Source: Amaranthus tricolor (Eukaryota > Streptophyta > Magnoliopsida > Caryophyllales > Amaranthaceae). From it: a stretch of 64,000 bases of DNA. A program made the translations under genes and the position numbers. The DNA lies in contig NC_080051.1 of the NCBI RefSeq assembly GCF_026212465.1, forward strand, positions 1,637,001 to 1,701,000, written 5' to 3'. The notes under the pieces were generated by a model, which had not been told where the DNA came from, searched no databases, and saw only the letters and a list, made by a program, of their open reading frames with translations. Position 1 is the stretch's first letter. Each line of letters begins with the position of its first letter. Shown here one piece after another: positions 1 through 13,551 of the stretch.

Positions 1-3000
1 ATCGTTCATTCTTCATTGATCATTGATCCTTGTTCATTCTTCATCGTTCATTCGTCGTTGACCATTATTCCTTGTTCATTCTTCATCGTTCATTTTTCAT
101 TAATCATTGATCCTTGTTCATTCTTCATCGTTCATTCTTCATTGATCATTGATCCTTGTTCTTTCTTCATCGGTCATTCTTCATTGATCAATGATCCTTG
201 TTCATTCTTCATCGTTCATTCTTCATTGATCATTGATCCTTGTTCATTCTTCATCGTTCATTCTTCATTGATCATTGATGCTTGTTCATTCTTCATCGTT
301 CATTCGTCATTGACCATTAATCCTTGTTTATTCTTCATCGTTCATTCTTCATTGATCATTGATCCTTGTTCATTCTTCATCGTTGATTCGTCATTGATCC
401 TTGATCCTTGTTCATTCTTCATCGTTCTAACTTCATTGATCATTGATGCTTGTTCATTCTTCATCGTTCATTCTTCATTGATCATTGATCCTTGTTCAGT
501 CTTCATCGTTCATTCTTCATTGATCATTGATCTTTGTTCATTCTTCATCGTTCATTCGTCATTGATGATCATTGATCCTTGTTCATTCTTCATCGTTCAT
601 TCTTTATTGATCATTGATCCTTGTTCATTCTTCATTGATCATTGATCCTTGTTCATTCTTCATCGTTCATTCTTAATCGTTCATTCTTCATTGATCAATG
701 ATCCTTGTTCATTCTTCATCGTTCATTCGTCATTGACCATTGATCCTTGTTAATTCTTCATCGTTCATTCTTCATTGATCATTGATCCTTGTTCATTCTT
801 CATCGTTCATTCTTCATTGATCGTTGATCCTTGTTCATTCTTCATTGATCATTGATCCTTGTTCATTCTTCATCGTTCATTCTTCATTGATCATTGATCC
901 TTGTTCATTTTTCATCGTTCATTCGTCATTGACCATTGATCCTTGTTCATTCTTCATCTTTCATTCTTCAATGATCATTGATCCTTGTTCATTCTTCATC
1001 GTTCATTCGTCATTGACCATTGATCCTGGTTCATTCTTCATCGTTCATTCGTCATTGATCATTGATCCTTGTTCATTCTTCATCGTTCATTCTTCATTGA
1101 TCATTGATCCTTGTTCATTCTTCATTGATCATTGATCCTTGGTCATTTTTCATCGTTCATTCTTCTTTGATCATTGATCCTTGTTCATTCTTCATCGTTC
1201 ATTCTTCATTGATCATTGATCCTTGTTCATTCTTCATCGTTCATTCTTCATTGATCATTGATCCTTGTTCATTCTTAATCGTTCATTCTTCATTGATCAA
1301 TGATCCTTGTTCATTCTTCATCGTTCATTCGTCATTGACCATTGATCCTTGTTCATTCTTCATCGTTCATTCTTCATTGATCATTGATGCTTGTTCATTC
1401 TTAATAGTTCATTCTTCATTGATCATTGATCCTTGTTCATTTTTCATCGTTCATTCGTCATTGACCATTAATCCTTGTTCATTCTTCATCGTTCATTCTT
1501 CATCGTTCATTCTTCTTTGATCATTGATCCTGGTTCATTCTTCATCGTTCTTTCGTCATTGACCATTGATCCTTGTTCATTCTTCATCGTTCATTCGTCA
1601 TTGACCATTAATCCTTGTTCATTCTTCATCGTTCATTCTTCATTGATCATTGATCCTTGTTCATTCTTCATCGTTCATTCGTCATTGATCATTGATCCTT
1701 GTTCATTCTTCATCGTTCATTCGTCATTGACCATTAATCCTTGTTCATTCTTCATCGTTCATTCTTCATTAATCATTGATCCTTGTTCATTCTTCATCGT
1801 TCATTCGTCATTGATCATTGATCCTTGTTCATTCTTCATCGTTCTATCTTCATTGATCATTGATGCTTGTTCATTCTTCATCGTTCATTTTTCATTAATC
1901 ATTGATCCTTGTTAATTCTTCATCGTTCATTCTTCATTGATCATTGATCTTTGTTCATTCTTCATCGTTCATTCGTCATTGATCATTGATCCTTGTTCAT
2001 TCTTCATCGTTCATTCTTTATTAATCATTGATCCTTGTTCATTCTTCAGTGATCATTGATCCTTGTTCATTCTTCATCGTTCATTATTCATTGATCAATG
2101 ATCCTTGTTCATTCTTCATCGTTCATTCTTCATTGATCATTGATCCTTGTTCATTCTTCATCGTTCATTCGTCATTGACCATTAATCCTTGTTCATTCTT
2201 CATCGTTCATTCTTCATTGATCATTGATCCTTGTTCTTTCTTCATCGTTCATTCGTCATTGATCATTGATCCTTGTTCATTCTTCATCGTTCTATCTTCA
2301 TTGATCATTGATGCTTGTTCATTCTTCATCGTTCATTCTTCATTGATCATTGATCCTTGTTCATTCCTCATCGTTCATTCTTCATTGATCATTGATCTTT
2401 GTTCATTCTTCATCGTTCATTCGTCATTGATGATCATTGATCCTTGTTCATTCTTCATCGTTCATTCTTTATTGATCATTGATCCTTGTTCATTCTTCAT
2501 TGATCATTGATCCTTGTTCATTCTTCATCGTTCATTCGTCATTGATCAATGATCCTTGTTCATTCTTCATCGTTCATTCGTCATTGACCATTGATCCTTG
2601 TTCATTCTTCATCGTTCATTCTTCATTGATCATTGATCCTTGTTCTTTCTTCATCGGTCATTCTTCATTGATCAATGATCCTTGTTCATTCTTCATCGTT
2701 CATTCTTCATTGATCATTGATCCTTGTTCATTCTTCATCGTTCATTCGTCATTGACCATTAATCCTTGTTCATTCTTCATCGTTCATTCTTCATTGATCA
2801 TTGATCCTTGTTCTTTCTTCATCGTTCATTCGTCATTGATCATTGATCCTTGTTCATTCTTCATCGTTTTATCTTCATTGATCATTGATGCTTGTTCATT
2901 CTTCATCGTTCATTCTTCATTGATCATTGATCCTTGTTCATTCTTCATCGTTCATTCTTCATTGATCATTGATCTTTGTTCATTCTTCATCGTTCATTCG

Positions 3001-5426
3001 TCATTGATGATCATTGATCCTTGTTCATTCTTCATCGTTCATTCTTTATTGATCATTGATCCTTGTTCATTCTTCATTGATCATTGATCCTTGTTCATTC
3101 TTCATCGTTCATTCGTCATTGATCAATGATCCTTGTTCATTCTTCATCGTTCATTCGTCATTGACCATTGATCCTTGTTCATTCTTCATCGTTCATTCTT
3201 CATTGATCATTGATCCTTGTTCATTCTTCATCGTTCATTCTTCATTGATCATTGATCCTTGTTCATTCTTCATTGATCATTGATCCTTGTTCATTCTTCA
3301 TCGTTCATTCTTCATGGATCATTGATCCTTGTTCATTTTTCATCGTTCATTCGTCATTGACCATTGATCCTTGTTCATTCTTCATCTTTCATTCTTCAAT
3401 GATCATTGATCCTTGTTCATTCTTCATCGTTCATTCGTCATTGACCATTGATCCTGGTTCATTCTTCATCGTTCATTCGTCATTGATCATTGATCCTTGT
3501 TCATTCTTCATCGTTCATTCTTCATTGATCATTGATCCTTGTTCATTCTTCATTGATCATTGATCCTTGGTCATTTTTCATCGTTCATTCTTCTTTGATC
3601 ATTGATCCTTGTTCATTCTTCATCGTTCATTCTTCATTGATCATTGATCCTTGTTCATTCTTCATCGTTCATTCTTCATTGATCATTGATCCTTGTTCAT
3701 TCTTAATCGTTCATTCTTCATTGATCAATGATCCTTGTTCATTCTTCATCGTTCATTCGTCATTGACCATTGATCCTTGTTCATTCTTCATCGTTCATTC
3801 TTCATTGATCATTGATCCTTGTTCATTCTTAATCGTTCATTCTTCATTGATCATTGATCCTTGTTCATTTTTCATCGTTCATTCGTCATTGACCATTAAT
3901 CCTTGTTCATTCTTCATCGTTCATTCTTCATTGATCATTGATCCTGGTTCATTCTTCATCGTTCATTCGTCATTGACCATTGATCCTTGTTCATTCTTCA
4001 TCGTTCATTCGTCATTGACCATTAATCCTTGTTCATTCTTCATCGTTCATTCTTCATTGATCATTGATCCTTGTTCATTCTTCATCGTTCATTCGTCATT
4101 GATCATTGATCCTTGTTCATTCTTCATCGTTCATTCGTCATTGACCATTAATCCTTGTTCATTCTTCATCGTTCATCTTCATTGATCATTGATCCTTGTT
4201 CATTCTTCATCGTTCATTCGTCGTTGATCATTGATCCTTGTTCATTCTTCATCGTTCTATCTTCATTGATCATTGATGCTTGTTCATTCTTCATCGTTCA
4301 TTTTTCATTAATCATTGATCCTTGTTAATTCTTCATCGTTCATTCTTCATTGATCATTGATCTTTGTTCATTCTTCATCGTTCATTCGTCATTGATCATT
4401 GATCCTTGTTCATTCTTCATCGTTCATTCTTTATTAATCATTGATCCTTGTTCATTCTTCAGTGATCATTGATCCTTGTTCATTCTTCATCGTTCATTAT
4501 TCATTGATCATTGATCCTTGTTCATTCTTAATCGTTCGTTCTTCATTGATCTTTGATCCTTGTTCATTCTTCATCGTTCATTCGTCATTGACCATTGATC
4601 CTTGTTCATTCTTCATCTTTCATTCTTCATTGACCATTACTCCTTGTACATTCTTCATTGTTCATTCTTCTTTGATCATTGATCCTTGTTCATTCTTCAT
4701 CGTTCATTCGTCATTGACCATTGATCCTTGTTCATTCTTCATCGTTCATTCTTCATTGATCATTGATCCTTGTTCATTCTTCATCGTTCATTCTTCATTG
4801 TTCATTGATCCTTGTTCATTCTTCATCGTTCATTCTTCATTGATCATTGATCCTTGTTCTTTCTTCATCGGTCATTCTTCATTGATCATTGATCCTTGTT
4901 CATTCTTCATCGTTCATTCTTCATTGATCATTGATCCTTTTTCATTCTTCATCGTTCATTCTTCATTGATCATTGATCCTTGTTCATTCTTCATCGTTCA
5001 TTCTTCATTGATCATTGATCCTTGTTCATTCTTCATCGTTCATTCTTCATTGATCATTGATCCTTGTTTATTCTTCGTCGTTCATTCGTCATTGATCATT
5101 GATCCTTCTTCGTTCTTCATCGTTCTATCTTCATTGATCATTGATGCTTGTTCATTCTTCATCGTTCATTCTTCATTGATCATTGATCCTTGTTCATTCT
5201 TCATCGTTCATTCTTCATTGATCATTCATCCTTGTTCATTCTTCATCGTTCATTCGTCATTGATCATTGATCCTTGTTCATTCTTCATCGTTCATTCTTT
5301 ATTGATCATTGATCCTTGTTCATTCTTCATTGATCATTGATCCTTGTTCATTCTTCATTGATCATTGATCCTTGTTCATTCTTCATCATTCATTCTTCAT
5401 TGATCATTGATCCTTGTTCATTCTTC
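1..5426 (+). repeat. Higher-order repeat unit A of left arm (~5.4 kb)
   Basis: Diagnostic variants recur 5,426 bp downstream. The rare ACCATTATTCC variant at 61 recurs at 5487, and the 28-bp-unit breaks at 645, 1135 and 2510 have counterparts at 6071, 6561 and near 7900. From about 3250 to 5340 the offset to the second copy falls to 4,695-4,696 bp. Only scattered single-base differences separate the copies, for example a CATTCGTC/GATTCGTC change near 383. Confidence 0.85.
2100..3260 (+). repeat. 577-bp local tandem duplication within the satellite
   Basis: The variant order around 2100-2510 repeats 577 bp later, with matching frame breaks at 2510 and 3087 and the same 3-bp ATG insertion (CATTGATGATCATTG) near 2428 and 3005. 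Unit B of the left arm lacks most of this extra block, so it was either lost there or gained in unit A. Confidence 0.7.
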
Positions 5427-8400
5427 ATCGTTCATTCTTCATTGATCATTGATCCTTGTTCATTCTTCATCGTTCATTCGTCGTTGACCATTATTCCTTG
5501 TTCATTCTTCATCGTTCATTTTTCATTAATCATTGATCCTTGTTCATTCTTCATCGTTCATTCTTCATTGATCATTGATCCTTGTTCTTTCTTCATCGGT
5601 CATTCTTCATTGATCAATGATCCTTGTTCATTCTTCATCGTTCATTCTTCATTGATCATTGATCCTTGTTCATTCTTCATCGTTCATTCTTCATTGATCA
5701 TTGATGCTTGTTCATTCTTCATCGTTCATTCGTCATTGACCATTAATCCTTGTTTATTCTTCATCGTTCATTCTTCATTGATCATTGATCCTTGTTCATT
5801 CTTCATCGTTCATTCGTCATTGATCCTTGATCCTTGTTCATTCTTCATCGTTCTATCTTCATTGATCGTTGATGCTTGTTCATTCTTCATCGTTCATTCT
5901 TCATTGATCATTGATCCTTGTTCAGTCTTCATCGTTCATTCTTCATTGATCATTGATCTTTGTTCATTCTTCATCGTTCATTCGTCATTGATGATCATTG
6001 ATCCTTGTTCATTCTTCATCGTTCATTCTTTATTGATCATTGATCCTTGTTCATTCTTCATTGATCATTGATCCTTGTTCATTCTTCATCGTTCATTCTT
6101 AATCGTTCATTCTTCATTGATCAATGATCCTTGTTCATTCTTCATCGTTCATTCGTCATTGACCATTGATCCTTGTTAATTCTTCATCGTTCATTCTTCA
6201 TTGATCATTGATCCTTGTTCATTCTTCATCGTTCATTCTTCATTGATCATTGATCCTTGTTCATTCTTCATTGATCATTGATCCTTGTTCATTCTTCATC
6301 GTTCATTCTTCATTGATCATTGATCCTTGTTCATTTTTCATCGTTCATTCGTCATTGACCATTGATCCTTGTTCATTCTTCATCTTTCATTCTTCAATGA
6401 TCATTGATCCTTGTTCATTCTTCATCGTTCATTCGTCATTGACCATTGATCCTGGTTCATTCTTCATCGTTCATTCGTCATTGATCATTGATCCTTGTTC
6501 ATTCTTTATCGTTCATTCTTCATTGATCATTGATCCTTGTTCATTCTTCATTGATCATTGATCCTTGGTCATTTTTCATCGTTCATTCTTCTTTGATCAT
6601 TGATCCTTGTCCATTCTTCATCGTTCATTCTTCATTGATCATTGATCCTTGTTCATTCTTCATCGTTCATTCTTCATTGATCATTGATCCTTGTTCATTC
6701 TTAATCGTTCATTCTTCATTGATCAATGATCCTTGTTCATTCTTCATCGTTCATTCGTCATTGACCATTGATCCTTGTTCATTCTTCATCGTTCATTCTT
6801 CATTGATCATTGATCCTTGTTCATTCTTAATAGTTCATTCTTCATTGATCATTGATCCTTGTTCATTTTTCATCGTTCATTCGTCATTGACCATTAATCC
6901 TTGTTCATTCTTCATCGTTCATTCTTCATCGTTCATTCTTCTTTGATCATTGATCCTGGTTCATTCTTCATCGTTCATTCGTCATTGACCATTGATCCTT
7001 GTTCATTCTTCATCGTTCATTCGTCATTGACCATTAATCCTTGTTCATTCTTCATCGTTCATTCTTCATTGATCATTGATCCTTGTTCATTCTTCATCGT
7101 TCATTCGTCATTGATCATTGATCCTTGTTCATTCTTCATCGTTCATTCGTCATTGACCATTAATCCTTGTTCATTCTTCATCGTTCATTCTTCATTGATC
7201 ATTGATCCTTGTTCATTCTTCATCGTTCATTCGTCATTGATCATTGATCCTTGTTCATTCTTCATCGTTCTATCTTCATTGATCATTGATGCTTGTTCAT
7301 TCTTCATCGTTCATTTTTCATTAATCATTGATCCTTGTTAATTCTTCATCGTTCATTCTTCATTGATCATTGATCTTTGTTCATTCTTCATCGTTCATTC
7401 GTCATTGATCATTGATCCTTGTTCATTCTTCATCGTTCATTCTTTATTAATCATTGATCCTTGTTCATTCTTCAGTGATCATTGATCCTTGTTCATTCTT
7501 CATCGTTCATTATTCATTGATCAATGATCCTTGTTCATTCTTCATCGTTCATTCTTCATTGATCATTGATCCTTGTTCATTCTTCATCGTTCATTCGTCA
7601 TTGACCATTAATCCTTGTTCATTCTTCATCGTTCATTCTTCATTGATCATTGATCCTTGTTCTTTCTTCATCGTTCATTCGTCATTGATCATTGATCCTT
7701 GTTCATTCTTCATCGTTCTATCTTCATTGATCATTGATGCTTGTTCATTCTTCATCGTTCATTCTTCATTGATCATTGATCCTTGTTCATTCCTCATCGT
7801 TCATTCTTCATTGATCATTGATCTTTGTTCATTCTTCATCGTTCATTCGTCATTGATGATCATTGATCCTTGTTCATTCTTCATCGTTCATTCTTTATTG
7901 ATCATTGATCCTTGTTCATTCTTCATCGTTCATTCTTCATTGATCATTGATCCTTGTTCATTCTTCATTGATCATTGATCCTTGTTCATTCTTCATCGTT
8001 CATTCTTCATGGATCATTGATCCTTGTTCATTTTTCATCGTTCATTCGTCATTGACCATTGATCCTTGTTCATTCTTCATCTTTCATTCTTCAATGATCA
8101 TTGATCCTTGTTCATTCTTCATCGTTCATTCGTCATTGACCATTGATCCTGGTTCATTCTTCATCGTTCATTCGTCATTGATCATTGATCCTTGTTCATT
8201 CTTCATCGTTCATTCTTCATTGATCATTGATCCTTGTTCATTCTTCATTGATCATTGATCCTTGGTCATTTTTCATCGTTCATTCTTCTTTGATCATTGA
8301 TCCTTGTTCATTCTTCATCGTTCATTCTTCATTGATCATTGATCCTTGTTCATTCTTCATCGTTCATTCTTCATTGATCATTGATCCTTGTTCATTCTTA

Positions 8401-10052
8401 ATCGTTCATTCTTCATTGATCAATGATCCTTGTTCATTCTTCATCGTTCATTCGTCATTGACCATTGATCCTTGTTCATTCTTCATCGTTCATTCTTCAT
8501 TGATCATTGATCCTTGTTCATTCTTAATCGTTCATTCTTCATTGATCATTGGTCCTTGTTCATTTTTCATCGTTCATTCGTCATTGACCATTAATCCTTG
8601 TTCATTCTTCATCGTTCATTCTTCTTTGATCATTGATCCTGGTTCATTCTTCATCGTTCATTCGTCATTGACCATTGATCCTTGTTCATTCTTCATCGTT
8701 CATTCGTCATTGACCATTAATCCTTGTTCATTCTTCATCGTTCATTCTTCATTGATCATTGATCCTTGTTCATTCTTCATCGTTCATTCGTCATTGATCA
8801 TTGATCCTTGTTCATTCTTCATCGTTCATTCGTCATTGACCATTAATCCTTGTTCATTCTTCATCGTTCATTCTTCATTGATCATTGATCCTTGTTCATT
8901 CTTCATCGTTCATTCGTCATTGATCATTGATCCTTGTTCATTCTTCATCGTTCTATCTTCATTGATCATTGATGCTTGTTCATTCTTCATCGTTCATTTT
9001 TCATTAATCATTGATCCTTGTTAATTCTTCATCGTTCATTCTTCATTGATCATTGATCTTTGTTCATTCTTCATCGTTCATTCGTCATTGATCATTGATC
9101 CTTGTTCATTCTTCATCGTTCATTCTTTATTAATCATTGATCCTTGTTCATTCTTCAGTGATCATTGATCCTTGTTCATTCTTCATCGTTCATTATTCAT
9201 TGATCATTGATCCTTGTTCATTCTTAATCGTTCATTCTTCATTGATCATAGATCCTTGTTCATTCTTCATCGTTCATTCGTCATTGACCATTGATCCTTG
9301 TTCATTCTTCATCTTTCATTCTTCATTGACCATTACTCCTTGTACATTCTTCATTTTTCATTCTTCTTTGATCATTGATCCTTGTTCATTCTTCAACGTT
9401 CATTCGTCATTGACCATTGATCCTTGTTCATTCTTCATCGTTCATTCTTCATTGATCATTGATCCTTGTTTATTCTTCATCGTTCATTCTTCATTGTTCA
9501 TTGATCCTTGTTCATTCTTCATCGTTCATTCTTCATTGATCATTGATCCTTGTTCTTTCTTCATCGGTCATTCTTCATTGATCATTGATCCTTGTTCATT
9601 CTTCATCGTTCATTCTTCATTGATCTTTGATCCTTTTTCATTCTTCATCGTTCATTCTTCATTGATCATTGATCCTTGTTCATTCTTCATCGTTCATTCT
9701 TCATTGATCATTGATCCTTGTTCATTCTTCATCGTTCATTCTTCATTGATCATTGATCCTTGTTCATTCTTCATCGTTCATTCGTCATTGATTATTGATC
9801 CTTCTTCGTTCTTCATCGTTCTATCTTCATTGATCATTGATGCTTGTTCATTCTTCATCGTTCATTCTTCATTGATCATTGATCCTTGTTCATTCTTCAT
9901 CGTTCATTCTTCATTGATCATTCATCCTTGTTCATTCTTCATCGTTCATTCGTCATTGATCATTGATCCTTGTTCATTCTTCATCGTTCATTCTTTATTG
10001 ATCATTGATCCTTGTTCATTCTTCATTGATCATTGATCCTTGTTCATTCTTC
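5427..10052 (+). repeat. Higher-order repeat unit B of left arm (internal deletion)
   Basis: This is the second copy of the ~5.4-kb unit. The change of offset from 5,426 to 4,695 bp around 7900-7950 means it lacks about 731 bp present in unit A (roughly 2490-3220). It ends where the ACCATTATTCC marker recurs a third time, at 10113, starting a third partial unit (about 10053-10778) that the strand switch cuts off. Confidence 0.8.
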
Positions 10053-10743
10053 ATCGTTCATTCTTCATTGATCATTGATCCTTGTTCATTCTTCATCGTT
10101 CATTCGTCGTTGACCATTATTCCTTGTTCATTCTTCATCGTTCATTTTTCATTAATCATTGATCCTTGTTCATTCTTCATCGTTCATTCTTCATTGATCA
10201 TTGATCCTTGTTCATTCTTCATCGTTCATTCTTCATTGATCATTGATCCTTGTTAATTCTTCATCGTTCATTCTTCATTGATCATTGATCCTTGTTCATT
10301 CTTCATCGTTCATTCGTCATTGACCATTAATCCTTGTTCATTCTTCATCGTTCTTTCTTCATTGATCATTGATCATTGATCCTTGTTCATTCTTCATCGT
10401 TCATTCTTCATTGATCATTGATCCTTGTTCATTCTTCATCGTTCATTCGTCATTGATCATTGATCCTTCTTCGTTCTTCATCGTTCTATCTTCATTGATC
10501 ATTGATGCTTGTTCAATTTTCATCGTTCATTCTTCATTGATCATTGATCCTTGTTCATTCTTCATCGTTCATTCTTCTTTGATCATTCATCTTTGTTCAT
10601 TCTTCATCGTTCATTCGTCATTGATCATTGATCCTTGTTCATTCTTCATCGTTCATTCTTTATTGATCATTGATCCTTGTTCATTCTTCATTGATCATTG
10701 ATCCTTGTTCATTCTTCATCGTTCATTCTTCATTGATCATTGA

Positions 10744-10813
10744 TCCTTGTTCATTCTTCATCGTTCATTCTTCATTGATCAATGAAGAATGAACGATGAA
10801 GAATGAACAAGGA
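10744..10813. other. Satellite strand-switch palindrome
   Basis: Positions 10744-10778 are the exact reverse complement of 10779-10813, giving a 70-bp perfect palindrome without a spacer, centred in TGATCA. Outside it the two sides differ at once: the left arm continues with the GGATCAATG type when complemented, the right arm with GGAGTAATGG. The monomers are in one orientation before this point and the other after it. Confidence 0.93.
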
Positions 10814-13551
10814 GTAATGGTCAATGATGAATGAACGATGAAGAATGAACAAGGATCAATGATCAATGACGAATGAACTAGGATCAATGATCAATGAAGA
10901 ATGAACAAGGATCAATGATCAAAGAAGGATGAACGATGAAGAATGAACAAGGATCAATGATCAATGAAGAATGAACAAGGATTAATGGTCAATGAGGAAT
11001 GAACGATGAAGAATGAACAAGGATCAATGATCAATGAAGAATGAACGATGAAGAATGAACAAGGATTAATGGTCAATGACAAATGAACGATGAAGAATGA
11101 ACAAGGATCAATGATCAATGAAGAATGAACGATGAAGAATGAACAAGGATCAATTCTCAATGAAGAATGAACGATGAAGAATGAACAAGGAACAATGATC
11201 AATGAAGAATGAACGATGGAGAATGAACAAGGATTAATGGTCAATGACGAATTAACGATGAAGAATGAACAAGGATCAATGATCAACGAAGAATGAACGA
11301 TGAAGATTGAACAAGGATCAATGATCAATGAAGAATGAACGATGAAGAATGAACAAGGATTAATGGTCAATGACGAATGCACGATGAAGAATGAACAAGG
11401 ATCAATGATCAATGAAGAATGAACGATGAAGAATGAACAAGGATCAATGATCAATGAAGAATGAACGATGAAGAATGAACAAGGATCAATGATCAATGAA
11501 GAATGAACGATGAAGAATGAACAAGGAACAATGATCAATGAAGAATGATCGATGAAGAATGAACAAGGATTAATGGTCAATGACGAATGAACGATGAAGA
11601 ATGAACAAGGATCAATGCTCAATGAAGAATGAACGATGAAGAATGATCAATGAAGAATGAACGATGAAGAATGAACAAGGATTAATGGTCAATGACGAAT
11701 GAACGATGAAGAATGAACAAGGATCAATGATCAATGAAGAATGAACGATGAAGAATGAACAAGGATCAATGATCAATGAAGAATGAACCATGAAGAATGA
11801 ACAAGGATCAATGATCAATGAAGAATGAACGATGAAGAATGAACAAGGATCAATGATCAATGGAGAATGAACGATGAAGAATGAACAAGGATTAATGGTC
11901 AATGACGAATGAACGATGAAGAATGAACAAGGATTAATGGTCAATGACGAATGAACGATGAAGAATGAACAAGGATCAATGATCAATGAAGAATGAACAA
12001 GGATTAATGGTCAATGACGAATGAACGATGAAGAATGAACAAGGATCAATGATCAATGACGAATGAACGATGAAGAATGAAGAAGGATCAATGATCAATG
12101 ACGAATGAACGATGAAGAATGAACAAGGATCAATGATCAATGAAGAATGAACAAGGATCAATGATCAAAGAAGAATGTACGATGAAGAATGAACAAGGAT
12201 CAATGATCAATGAAGAATGAACGATGAAGAATGAACAAGGAGTAACGGTCAATGACGAATGAACGATGAAGAATGAACAAGGATCAATGATCAATGACGA
12301 ATGAACGATGAAGAATGAACAAGGATCAATGATCAATGAAGAATGAACAAGGATCAATGATCAATGACGAATAAACGATGAAGAATGAACAAGGATTAAT
12401 GGTCAATGACGAATGAACGATGAAGAATGAACAAGGATCAATGATCAATGAAGAATGAACGATGAAGAATGAACAAGGATTAATGGTCAATGACGAATGA
12501 ACGATGAAGAATGAACAAGGATCAATGATCAATGACGAATGAACGATGAAGAATGAACAAGGATAAATGATCAATGACGAATGAACGATGAAGAATTAAC
12601 AAGGATCAATGATCAATGAAGAATGAACAAGGATCAATGATCAAAGAAGAATGAACGATGAAGAATGAACAAGGATCAATGATCAATGAAGAATGAACGA
12701 TGAAGAATGAACAAGGATCAATGATCAATGAAGAATGAACGATGAAGAATGAACAAGGATCAATTCTAAATGAAGAATGAACGATGAAGAATGAACAAGG
12801 AACAATGATCAATGAAGAATGAACGATGAAGATTTAACAAGGATTAATCGTCAATGACGAATGAACGATGAAGAATGAACAAGGATCAATGATCAATGAA
12901 GAATGAACGATGAAGAATGAACAAGGATCAATGATCAATGAAGAATGAACGATGAAGAATGAACAAGGATCAATGATCAATGAAGAATGAACGATGAAGA
13001 ATGAACAAGGATTAATTCTCAATGAAGAATGAACGATGAAGAATGAACAAGGAACAATGATCAATGAAGAATGAACGATGAAGATTTAATAAGGATTAAT
13101 GGTCAATGACGAATGAACGATGAAGAATGAACAAGGATCAATGATCAAAGAAGAATGAACGATGAAGAATGAACAAGGATCAATGATCAATGAAGAATGA
13201 ACGATGAAGAATGAACAAGGATTAATGGTCAATGACGAATGAACGATGAAGAATGAACAAGGATCAATGATCAATGAAGAATGAACGATGAAGAATGAAC
13301 AAGGATTAATGGTCAATGACGAATGAACGATGAAGAATGAACAAGGATCAATGATCAATGAAGAATGAACGATGAAGAATGAATAAGGATTAATGGTCAA
13401 TGACGAATGAACGATGAAGAATGAACAAGGATCAATGATCAAAGACGAATGAACGATGAAGAATGAACAAGGATCAATGATCAATGACGAATGAACGATG
13501 AAGAATGAACAAGGATCAATGATCAATGAAGAATGAACAAGGATCAATGAT

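Larger units (their letters stand above)
1..10778 (+). repeat. 42-bp tandem satellite, left arm
   Basis: The whole stretch is a head-to-tail array of a 42-bp monomer with point variants. The monomer reads as six 7-mers: ATTGATC twice, then CTTGTTC, ATTCTTC, ATCGTTC and ATTCTTC. A common variant carries ATTCGTC, ATTGACC and ATTAATC. Shortened 28-bp units lacking the ATCGTTC plus ATTCTTC pair recur, for example near 640, 1130, 2505, 3280, 5335, 6065, 7975 and 10695. Because 42 is a multiple of 3, one frame is open for long runs and encodes a 14-residue unit (IIDPCSFFIVHSSL); the 28-bp units shift that frame to a stop. I see no gene, RNA or transposon inside it. Confidence 0.97.

Noticed and set aside
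10744..10813. Assembly or foldback-read artefact as the only explanation of the palindrome
   Set aside because: The arms do not mirror each other beyond 35 bp and have different higher-order repeats. An artefact still needs read-level exclusion.
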